DNA of 64,000 nucleotides from Streptomyces nojiriensis. Its GTDB lineage: Bacteria > Actinomycetota > Actinomycetes > Streptomycetales > Streptomycetaceae. This document shows positions 49,782-56,454 of this stretch, one piece after another (the first letter of the stretch is position 1; every line of letters begins with the position of its first letter). Position numbers and translations under genes: made by a program. Location of the stretch: NCBI RefSeq assembly GCF_017639205.1, contig NZ_CP071139.1, forward strand, positions 4,899,001-4,963,000, in the 5' to 3' direction. The notes beneath the pieces are model-generated. The model worked only from the letters and a program-made list of their open reading frames with translations. It ran no database searches and was not told the DNA's origin.

Positions 49782-51626
49782 ATGGCACGTGCGGTCGGCA
49801 TCGACCTGGGCACCACTAACTCCGTCGTCAGCGTTCTGGAAGGCGGCGAGCCCACCGTCATCACCAACGCCGAGGGCGCCAGGACCACGCCGTCCGTCGT
49901 CGCCTTCGCCAAGAACGGCGAGGTCCTCGTCGGCGAGGTGGCCAAGCGCCAGGCGGTCACGAACGTGGACCGGACCATCCGCTCCGTCAAGCGCCACATG
50001 GGCACTGACTGGAAGATCAACCTGGATGGCAAGGACTTCAACCCGCAGCAGATGAGCGCCTTCATCCTGCAGAAGCTGAAGCGCGACGCCGAGGCGTACC
50101 TGGGCGAGAAGGTCACGGACGCGGTCATCACCGTCCCGGCCTACTTCAACGACTCCGAGCGTCAGGCGACGAAGGAGGCCGGCGAGATCGCGGGCCTGAA
50201 CGTCCTGCGCATCGTCAACGAGCCCACGGCCGCCGCCCTGGCCTACGGCCTCGACAAGGACGACCAGACCATTCTCGTCTTCGACCTCGGTGGCGGCACC
50301 TTCGACGTGTCGCTCCTGGAGATCGGCGACGGCGTCGTCGAGGTGAAGGCCACCAACGGTGACAACCACCTCGGTGGTGACGACTGGGACCAGCGCGTCG
50401 TCGACTACCTGGTGAAGCAGTTCGCCAACGGCCACGGCGTGGACCTCTCCAAGGACAAGATGGCGCTCCAGCGCCTGCGCGAGGCCGCGGAGAAGGCGAA
50501 GATCGAGCTGTCCTCCTCCACGGAGACCACGATCAACCTGCCCTACATCACGGCTTCCGCCGAGGGCCCGCTGCACCTGGACGAGAAGCTCACGCGCGCC
50601 CAGTTCCAGCAGCTGACCGCGGACCTGCTCGACCGCTGCAAGACCCCGTTCCACAACGTCATCAAGGACGCCGGCATCCAGCTGTCCGAGATCGACCACG
50701 TGGTCCTGGTCGGCGGCTCCACCCGCATGCCGGCCGTCGCCGAGCTCGTCAAGGAGCTCACCGGCGGTCAGGACGCCAACAAGGGCGTCAACCCGGACGA
50801 GGTCGTCGCCATCGGCGCCACCCTCCAGGCCGGTGTGCTCAAGGGTGAGGTCAAGGACGTCCTGCTCCTCGACGTGACCCCGCTGTCCCTCGGCATCGAG
50901 ACCAAGGGCGGCATCATGACCAAGCTGATCGAGCGCAACACCACGATCCCGACGAAGCGCTCCGAGATCTTCACGACGGCCGAGGACAACCAGCCGTCCG
51001 TCCAGATCCAGGTCTACCAGGGCGAGCGCGAGATCGCGGCGTACAACAAGAAGCTCGGCATGTTCGAGCTGACGGGCCTGCCCCCGGCCCCGCGTGGCGT
51101 CCCGCAGATCGAGGTCTCCTTCGACATCGACGCGAACGGCATCATGCACGTCACGGCCAAGGACCTTGGCACGGGCAAGGAGCAGAAGATGACCGTCACC
51201 GGCGGCTCCTCGCTCGGCAAGGACGAGGTCGACCGCATGCGCCAGGAGGCGGAGCAGTACGCGGACGAGGACCTGCGCCGCAAGGAGGCGGCCGAGTCCC
51301 GCAACCAGGGCGAGCAGCTCGTCTACCAGACGGAGAAGTTCGTCAAGGACAACGAGGACAAGGTCCCGGCCGACGTCAAGACCGAGGTCGAGTCCGCCGT
51401 CGCCGAGCTGAAGGAGTCGCTCAAGGGCGAGGACACGGCCGAGATCCGCACCGCGACGGAGAAGCTCGCCGCGGTCAGCCAGAAGCTCGGCCAGGCCATC
51501 TACGCCGACGCGCAGGCCGCCCAGGCCGCCGGCGGCGCGGGTGACGCGGGCCAGGCCAAGGCCGACGACGACGTCGTCGACGCCGAGATCGTCGACGACG
51601 AGAAGCCGAAGGGCGGCGCTGCCTGA
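49782..51626 (+). CDS. dnaK: Chaperone DnaK (Hsp70)
   Basis: The protein has 614 residues. The nucleotide-binding domain starts GIDLGTTNSVV and has VFDLGGGTFDVSLL and VGGSTRMPAV; the substrate-binding domain follows from about 390, and the C-terminus is a Gly/Ala/Asp-rich tail ending near DDEKPKGGAA. It is ATP-dependent and, with DnaJ and GrpE, folds proteins and helps HspR act as a repressor. GGAGGAATTGAA sits directly before ATG 49782. It is the first gene of the dnaK-grpE-dnaJ-hspR operon. Confidence 0.98.
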   Translation: MARAVGIDLGTTNSVVSVLEGGEPTVITNAEGARTTPSVVAFAKNGEVLVGEVAKRQAVTNVDRTIRSVKRHMGTDWKINLDGKDFNPQQMSAFILQKLKRDAEAYLGEKVTDAVITVPAYFNDSERQATKEAGEIAGLNVLRIVNEPTAAALAYGLDKDDQTILVFDLGGGTFDVSLLEIGDGVVEVKATNGDNHLGGDDWDQRVVDYLVKQFANGHGVDLSKDKMALQRLREAAEKAKIELSSSTETTINLPYITASAEGPLHLDEKLTRAQFQQLTADLLDRCKTPFHNVIKDAGIQLSEIDHVVLVGGSTRMPAVAELVKELTGGQDANKGVNPDEVVAIGATLQAGVLKGEVKDVLLLDVTPLSLGIETKGGIMTKLIERNTTIPTKRSEIFTTAEDNQPSVQIQVYQGEREIAAYNKKLGMFELTGLPPAPRGVPQIEVSFDIDANGIMHVTAKDLGTGKEQKMTVTGGSSLGKDEVDRMRQEAEQYADEDLRRKEAAESRNQGEQLVYQTEKFVKDNEDKVPADVKTEVESAVAELKESLKGEDTAEIRTATEKLAAVSQKLGQAIYADAQAAQAAGGAGDAGQAKADDDVVDAEIVDDEKPKGGAA

Positions 51627-52276
51627 TGTCGGAGGAGACCCCGGGCTTCGACGAGAAGCCCGAAGTCCCCGACGCCGGTCAGAACGACGCCGAGCCGAAG
51701 GCCGCCGACTCCGCCAAGGACGAGGCGGCCCCGGCCGGGGACTCCAGCCAGGACGTGGCGCTGCTGGCGCAGCTGGACCAGGCCCGTACCGCGCTCTCCG
51801 AGCGCACCGCGGACCTCCAGCGGCTCCAGGCCGAGTACCAGAACTACCGCCGCCGGGTGGAGCGGGACCGGATCACCGTCAAGGAGATCGCGGTCGCGTC
51901 CCTCCTGACGGAGCTGCTCCCGACCCTGGACGACATCGGCCGGGCGCGGGAACATGGCGAGCTGGTCGGCGGCTTCAAGTCGGTGGCCGAATCGCTCGAG
52001 ACCGTCGCCGCCAAGATGGGCCTGCAGCAGTTCGGCAAGGAGGGCGAGCCCTTCGACCCGACGATCCACGAGGCCCTGATGCACTCGTACGCGCCGGACA
52101 TCACCGAGGACACCTGCGTGGCGATCCTGCAGCCGGGGTACCGGATCGGCGAGCGTACGATCCGTCCCGCACGGGTCGCGGTGGCCGAGCCCCAGCCGGG
52201 CGCGGCCCCGAAGTCCGAGTCCACGGAGGGCGAAGCGCCGGACGGCTTGGACGCGGATGCCCCCGACAAGGGCTGA
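51626..52276 (+). CDS. grpE: Nucleotide exchange factor GrpE
   Basis: The protein has 216 residues. An acidic tail precedes the coiled-coil (LQRLQAEYQNYRRRVERDRITVKE) and the globular domain GLQQFGKEGEPFDPTIHEALMH. The family signature, including the HEA-L-M-H pattern, is present. It exchanges ADP on DnaK. TGATG overlap with dnaK keeps stoichiometry. The next gene, dnaJ, starts 39 nt after its stop. Confidence 0.97.
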   Translation: MSEETPGFDEKPEVPDAGQNDAEPKAADSAKDEAAPAGDSSQDVALLAQLDQARTALSERTADLQRLQAEYQNYRRRVERDRITVKEIAVASLLTELLPTLDDIGRAREHGELVGGFKSVAESLETVAAKMGLQQFGKEGEPFDPTIHEALMHSYAPDITEDTCVAILQPGYRIGERTIRPARVAVAEPQPGAAPKSESTEGEAPDGLDADAPDKG

Positions 52277-52315
52277 TGCACCACACGTAGAAGCACGGGA
52301 GGAGGGACACCGGGG

Positions 52316-53497
52316 ATGAGCACGAAGGACTTCGTCGAGAAGGACTACTACAAGGTCCTCGGTGTCCCGAAGGACGCCACCGAGGCCGAGATCAAGAAGG
52401 CGTACCGGAAGCTCGCACGCGAGTTCCACCCGGACGCCAACAAGGGCGACGCCTCTGCCGAGGAGCGCTTCAAGGAGATCTCCGAGGCGAACGACATCCT
52501 CGGCGACGCCAAGAAGCGCAAGGAGTACGACGAGGCGCGCGCGCTGTTCGGCAACGGTGGCTTCCGCCCCGGGCCGGGCGGCGGCGGCTCGTTCAACTTC
52601 GACCTCGGCGACCTCTTCGGGGGCCAGCAGCAGGGCGCCGGCCAGGCCGGCGGCTTCGGCGGCGGCCTGGGCGACGTCTTCGGCGGCCTCTTCAACCGCG
52701 GCGCCGGCCCCGGGGCGGGTACCCGTACCCAGCCGCGCCGCGGCCAGGACATCGAGTCGGAGGTCACCCTCTCCTTCACGGAGGCGGTGGACGGGGCCAC
52801 GGTCCCGCTGCGGATGTCCTCCCAGGCCCCCTGCAAGGCCTGTTCGGGCACCGGCGACAAGAACGGCACCCCCAGGGTGTGCCCGACCTGTGTCGGCACC
52901 GGCCAGGTCTCGCGGGGCAGCGGCGGTGGCTTCTCGCTGACCGACCCCTGCGCGGACTGCAAGGGCCGCGGCCTGATCGCGGAGACCCCCTGCGAGGTCT
53001 GCAAGGGCAGCGGGCGCGCCCGCAGCTCCCGCACCATGCAGGTCAGGATCCCGGCGGGCGTCTCCGACGGCCAGCGGATCCGGCTGCGCGGCAAGGGTGC
53101 GCCGGGCGAGCGCGGCGGTCCCGGCGGTGACCTCTACGTGGTCGTGCACGTCGGTTCCCACCCGGTGTTCGGCCGCAGGGACGACAACCTGACGGTGACC
53201 GTGCCCGTGACGTTCGCGGAGGCGGCGCTGGGGGCCGAGATCAAGGTTCCGACCCTGAACGGCCCCTCGGTGACGCTGAAGCTGCCGCCGGGCACCCCCA
53301 ACGGGCGCACCATGCGGGCCCGCGGCAAGGGTGCGGTCCGCAAGGACGGCACCCGCGGCGACCTGCTGGTCACGGTGGAGGTCGAGGTCCCGACCGAGCT
53401 GTCCGACAAGGCCCGCGAGGCCCTGGAGATGTACCGCGAGGCGACGGAGTCGCAGGACCCGCGCTCCGCGCTGTTCGAGTCCGCGAAGGGAGCATGA
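52316..53497 (+). CDS. dnaJ: Chaperone DnaJ
   Basis: The protein has 393 residues. The J domain carries the HPD tripeptide in EFHPDANKG. A Gly/Phe-rich linker follows, then four zinc motifs CxxCxGxG (CKACSGTG, CPTCVGTG, CADCKGRG, CEVCKGSG) and the C-terminal substrate-binding barrels. This is a type I DnaJ that stimulates DnaK ATPase. ATG 52316 follows GGAGGGA. Streptomyces carries a second dnaJ elsewhere; this one is the operon copy. Confidence 0.97.
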   Translation: MSTKDFVEKDYYKVLGVPKDATEAEIKKAYRKLAREFHPDANKGDASAEERFKEISEANDILGDAKKRKEYDEARALFGNGGFRPGPGGGGSFNFDLGDLFGGQQQGAGQAGGFGGGLGDVFGGLFNRGAGPGAGTRTQPRRGQDIESEVTLSFTEAVDGATVPLRMSSQAPCKACSGTGDKNGTPRVCPTCVGTGQVSRGSGGGFSLTDPCADCKGRGLIAETPCEVCKGSGRARSSRTMQVRIPAGVSDGQRIRLRGKGAPGERGGPGGDLYVVVHVGSHPVFGRRDDNLTVTVPVTFAEAALGAEIKVPTLNGPSVTLKLPPGTPNGRTMRARGKGAVRKDGTRGDLLVTVEVEVPTELSDKAREALEMYREATESQDPRSALFESAKGA

Positions 53498-53498
53498 C

Positions 53499-53972
53499 AT
53501 GGACGGCCGCCGACGACAGTCTTCCCGTCTGGGAAGCGGTGCCTACCAACTCACCGACGAGACCCCGGTCTACGTGATCTCGGTGGCCGCCCAGCTCTCC
53601 GGTCTGCATCCGCAGACCCTCCGCCAGTACGACCGTCTCGGCCTGGTCTCCCCGGACCGTACGGCCGGCCGCGGCCGGCGCTACTCGGCCCGTGACATCG
53701 AACTGCTCCGTACGGTGCAGGCGCTGTCGCAGGACGAGGGCATCAATCTGGCGGGCATCAAGCGCATCATCGAACTGGAGAACCAGGTCGCCGCGCTCCA
53801 GCAGCGCGTGGCCGAGCTCTCCGCGGCCGTGGACGGCGCGGCGGCCACGCTGCAGGCCCGCGAGGCCCAGGTGCACGCCTCGTACCGGCGCGACCTGGTC
53901 CCGTACAGCCCTCCGCAGCCGGGCAGCGCCCTGGTGGTCTGGCGCCCCAACCCCAAGCGGCCGATGGACTGA
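53499..53972 (+). CDS. hspR: Heat-shock repressor HspR
   Basis: The protein has 157 residues and is of the MerR type: VYVISVAAQLSGLHPQTLRQYDRLGLVSPDRTAGRGRRYSARDIELL is the HTH and wing, followed by a coiled-coil (IELENQVAALQQRVAELSAAV). HspR binds HAIR sites with DnaK as co-repressor; it should control this operon and clpB through the HAIR sites at 49691, 49743 and 56368. It starts at ATG 53499 after AAGGGAGC, one base past the dnaJ stop. Confidence 0.97.
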   Translation: MDGRRRQSSRLGSGAYQLTDETPVYVISVAAQLSGLHPQTLRQYDRLGLVSPDRTAGRGRRYSARDIELLRTVQALSQDEGINLAGIKRIIELENQVAALQQRVAELSAAVDGAAATLQAREAQVHASYRRDLVPYSPPQPGSALVVWRPNPKRPMD

Positions 53973-53997
53973 GTGCGCCTCTCACCCGGGCCCGCAC

Positions 53998-54033
53998 CCT
54001 CAGGCCCCGCCCCTTCCGGGGCGGGGCCTGAGG
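53998..54033 (+). terminator. Terminator of dnaK operon
   Basis: A perfect 16-bp stem (53998-54013 with 54018-54033) on TTCC. It lies 25 nt after hspR and just before the convergent LuxR gene. Confidence 0.93.
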
Positions 54034-54037
54034 GCTG

Positions 54038-55087
54038 TCAGAGTCCTTCCCCGTCCCGGTCGTGGTCCTCGTGGTCCGGGTGTCCCTCGCAGTCCTGTTC
54101 GGGGTCCGAGGGGCGGCCCAGGATGCCGGACCGGGCGATGAGGTAGCCGAGCTGGGCGCGGCTGCCGCTGCCGAGGGTGGTGGCGAGCTTGGCGATGTGC
54201 GCCCGGCAGGTGCGGACGTTCATGCCGAGGCGGCGCGCGATGGCCTCGTCGACGTGGCCCTCGATCAGGAGCTGGGCGATGGTCCGCTGCACGCCCGATA
54301 TCCCGCCGGGGGTGCTGCGGTACGTCACCTCCTCCTGGAGGGGCACGGCGCGGTGCCACAGCTGCTCGAACACCTTGATGAGGTAGTCGACCAGGCCCGG
54401 GTGGCGCAGCTCCAGGGCGACCCGGCGGTCGTCGCTCACCGGGATGAAGGCCACCGTGCGGTCGAAGATGATCAGGCGTTCGATCAGTTCCTCCAGGGTG
54501 CGGATCTCCACCTTGCCCGTCGAGATCCGCTCCACGTAGGCGAGCGTGCCCTGGCTGTGCCGTGCGGTGTGCTGGTACAGGGTCCGTATGCTGACCCCGC
54601 GGTCGATCAGCGGCTGGTCGCGTTCCAGGGCCTGCGTGAGGGCCAGGGAGGGCCGGGCGCCGCCGGGCTGGACCGTCAGCACCTCGGTGTGGCACTCGGC
54701 CGTCGCGAGGTTCAGGGCGGCGTTGATCTGTTCGAAACCCTCCAGCACCGTGATGGCATGGGTGTTGGCCGGGCTCTGTGCGCTGATGGCCAGGAAAGGC
54801 TCGAAAGTGTCGGTGAGATCTACAGCGCTGCGCCGGCGGTCCTGGATCTCGCGTTCAATCGGATGGAGCCGTTGAGCCAAAGCCACGGCCGGGGGAACCG
54901 GGCGGAGCTGGTTCGCGTCATCCGGGTCGGGCTGCAGAAGAGCGAATTCAAGCAGGCAGGGGGCGTTCTGGATCTCGCCCCGGGCTATCCGGCCGGTGCT
55001 CAGCGCGGTCGCGTAGAGCCGCGTCCCCTCGGCGCACATGGACGTCACAGGGTGGGGATGTGTCGCTTTTGTCTCGTTTCGCGTCAA
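54038..55087 (-). CDS. LuxR-type regulator with TrmB-like sensor domain, second copy, paired with DTGWT peptide
   Basis: The protein has 349 residues, homologous along its whole length to the regulator at 9949-10947. Shared features: CLLEFALLQP, the sensor block VLEGFEQINAALNLAT...TVQPGGARPSLAL, GVSIRTLYQHTARHSQGT, LIIFDRTVAFIPVS and the HTH DEAIARRLGMNVRTCRAHIAKLA. TTG 55087 is preferred: GGTGGAG is next to it and the resulting N-terminus has the same 17 residues before the Cys as the first copy; ATG 55114 and ATG 55039 are alternatives. An acidic tail follows the HTH. It is divergent from the DTGWT peptide gene, the same arrangement as the first copy. It is convergent with the dnaK operon. 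Confidence 0.9.
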   Translation of the reverse strand: MTRNETKATHPHPVTSMCAEGTRLYATALSTGRIARGEIQNAPCLLEFALLQPDPDDANQLRPVPPAVALAQRLHPIEREIQDRRRSAVDLTDTFEPFLAISAQSPANTHAITVLEGFEQINAALNLATAECHTEVLTVQPGGARPSLALTQALERDQPLIDRGVSIRTLYQHTARHSQGTLAYVERISTGKVEIRTLEELIERLIIFDRTVAFIPVSDDRRVALELRHPGLVDYLIKVFEQLWHRAVPLQEEVTYRSTPGGISGVQRTIAQLLIEGHVDEAIARRLGMNVRTCRAHIAKLATTLGSGSRAQLGYLIARSGILGRPSDPEQDCEGHPDHEDHDRDGEGL

Positions 55088-55216
55088 ATCTCCACCCCCC
55101 AGGGTCCTGAACATGCAAGAACATGATGCATCGTCCCTGTGGCATTGACGTGCCTGAATGAGCCATCGTCTGTCACGCGGGGGAGAGGATTCCATCAAGT
55201 GAGGACGAAGCCGACC
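55088..55216. promoter_or_regulatory. Divergent promoter region between second LuxR regulator and DTGWT peptide gene
   Basis: This 129-bp region should hold both promoters. It contains a direct repeat GAACATG-CAA-GAACATG (near 55108-55125), which could be a regulator site; no similar element could be aligned in the 10948-11058 region. GGGGGAGAGG at about 55180 is 27 nt before the peptide ATG; the nearer GTGAGGAC is a weak RBS. Confidence 0.5.
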
Positions 55217-55471
55217 ATGTACAAGAGAATGCTTCGCTCGGTGCTTGCCATAGTTTTCTCCGCCGTTGCGGTTTTTGGGGCAGTCAGCGCCGTCGAAAGT
55301 GACGCGGGGAGCGCTAGGGACGGTCAGGGCACGAGCCTGACGAGCACGGACGACACCGGCTGGACCACGGCGCCCGCGGGTAAGTACGCGGATACCGGCT
55401 GGACCAGCGGCCAGCTGGGCGGAAGCGGCGATACGGGTTGGACCGAGGCGCCTGCGACGGTGTCCGCGTGA
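55217..55471 (+). CDS. Small exported peptide with three 13-residue DTGWT repeats
   Basis: The precursor has 84 residues. A basic start MYKRMLR and a hydrophobic segment SVLAIVFSAVAVFGAVSAV (about 8-26) form a signal peptide or anchor. The C-terminal 39 residues are three exact 13-residue repeats starting DTGWT at residues 46, 59 and 72 (TAPAGKYA, SGQLGGSG, EAPATVSA). The tail of the other small peptide of this window ends DPGWD and shares the start style. Repeats of this kind suit a processed multi-copy signal or a cell-surface ligand. It is coupled by GTGA overlap to the Rieske-like gene and divergent from a LuxR regulator. No named family is recognised. Confidence 0.85.
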   Translation: MYKRMLRSVLAIVFSAVAVFGAVSAVESDAGSARDGQGTSLTSTDDTGWTTAPAGKYADTGWTSGQLGGSGDTGWTEAPATVSA

Positions 55472-55782
55472 CCCCCGACGATCGCGGCTTCCGCCGCGAG
55501 ATGGCCTCCGCCTACCGTTCGGGCTGGCAGTTCATCGATCTCGCCACGGCCATCCCCCACCCTGGCGATTCGGTGATGGTCACCCTGTTCGGCCAACCGA
55601 TCGTCGTCGTGCGCGAGGAGGACGAGGACGTACGTGCCTACCGGTGCCTGCGCCGCCCGCGGGGCGCGCCGCAGCCCGTCCGCTGCGAGGTGCGCTACGG
55701 AATGGTCTTCGTCAATCTCGATCAGCGCGACCACCAGCTCTTCGAACCCGATATCACCACCGCCACCCCCCGCAGTGCCTGA
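55468..55782 (+). CDS. Rieske-fold protein without iron-sulfur ligands
   Basis: The protein has 104 residues. GDSVMVTLFGQPIVVVREEDEDVRAYRCLRRPRGAP and GMVFVNLDQ follow the beta-rich plan of the Rieske domain of ring-hydroxylating oxygenases, but the ligand positions C-x-H and C-x-x-H are altered (CLR..., CEV...), with both His missing. So it should not bind a 2Fe-2S cluster. The GTG start at 55468 overlaps the peptide gene stop (GTGA), so the two are co-translated. It could be a binding or chaperone-like protein for the peptide (inference). Recognition of the fold from sequence pattern is moderate. Confidence 0.6.
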   Translation: MTPDDRGFRREMASAYRSGWQFIDLATAIPHPGDSVMVTLFGQPIVVVREEDEDVRAYRCLRRPRGAPQPVRCEVRYGMVFVNLDQRDHQLFEPDITTATPRSA

Positions 55783-55826
55783 AGCGATTCCCCCGTCGTT
55801 CCAGATCGCTCAGGCGCTACCCCCAC

Positions 55827-55868
55827 ACAACGGCGCCATCGTGGACCTGACCACGATGGCGCCGTTGT
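55827..55868. terminator. Strong bidirectional terminator
   Basis: A perfect 18-bp stem (55827-55844 with 55851-55868), six-base loop, between the DTGWT peptide operon and the convergent flavin-binding gene. Confidence 0.93.
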
Positions 55869-55916
55869 GATGTCCGCGTCCAGTGCCTGAACCGGACAAG
55901 ATGAAGAATCAACGGC

Positions 55917-56330
55917 TTACGCGCGCCCCATGGCCCGCTCCAGGGTGATCTCCATGACGACCCGGTCGGGATTGGGCGACGGCGTACGCCCGTAGCGCTG
56001 CGCGTAGCGCGCCACCGCGTCGGCGACCGACGCCTCGTCCGTGCGGATCACCGCGCGGCCCTCCAGCGTGGCCCAGCGGCGCCCTTCCATCTGGCAGACC
56101 GCGACCCGCGCGCCCTCCGGGTGCGCCTCCTGCACCGCCAGGACGTTGCGCACCTTCTTGCTGTGCCGGTTGCTGATCACCCGGGCCAGGCCGGCCTCCG
56201 GGTCGTACGTCACCCCCACCGGCACCACGTGGGGCGTGCCGTCGGGGCGCGGGGTGGTCAGGGTGCAGACGTGCCGCTCCCGCCAGAAGGCGAGGTACTC
56301 GGGCGTCGGGTTGAGTACGTCATGGGACAT
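55917..56330 (-). CDS. Pyridoxamine-5'-phosphate-oxidase-fold (flavin/F420-binding) protein
   Basis: The protein has 137 residues with the split beta-barrel plan: FWRERHVCTLTTPRPDGTPHVVPVGVTYDPEAGLARVISNRHSKKVRNVL, then CQMEGRRWATLEGRAVI. This is the Rv1155-like group, many of which bind F420 or FMN and reduce small substrates. ATG 56330 is preferred. It starts 38 bp from the clpB HAIR site, so the two promoters are close and divergent. Confidence 0.85.
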   Translation of the reverse strand: MSHDVLNPTPEYLAFWRERHVCTLTTPRPDGTPHVVPVGVTYDPEAGLARVISNRHSKKVRNVLAVQEAHPEGARVAVCQMEGRRWATLEGRAVIRTDEASVADAVARYAQRYGRTPSPNPDRVVMEITLERAMGRA

Positions 56331-56367
56331 GGCCCGAAGGGTACGGGGGAACGGTGTCCGCACTTGC

Positions 56368-56388
56368 CTTGAGTGGAATAGACTCAAC
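56368..56388. promoter_or_regulatory. HspR operator (HAIR) upstream of clpB
   Basis: CTTGAGT-N7-ACTCAAC, one mismatch to the HspR HAIR consensus. It lies 66 bp before the clpB GTG start. Confidence 0.92.
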
Positions 56389-56454
56389 TTTGCGTACGCT
56401 GACTCTGTCAGTGTTGTTGTGGGTGCCAACCCCTCGGGGAGAGGAGAAGACGCA

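Noticed and set aside
51500..53500. 666-codon minus-strand frame across grpE and dnaJ
   Set aside because: Antisense shadow of the chaperone operon, typical of G/C-rich DNA.
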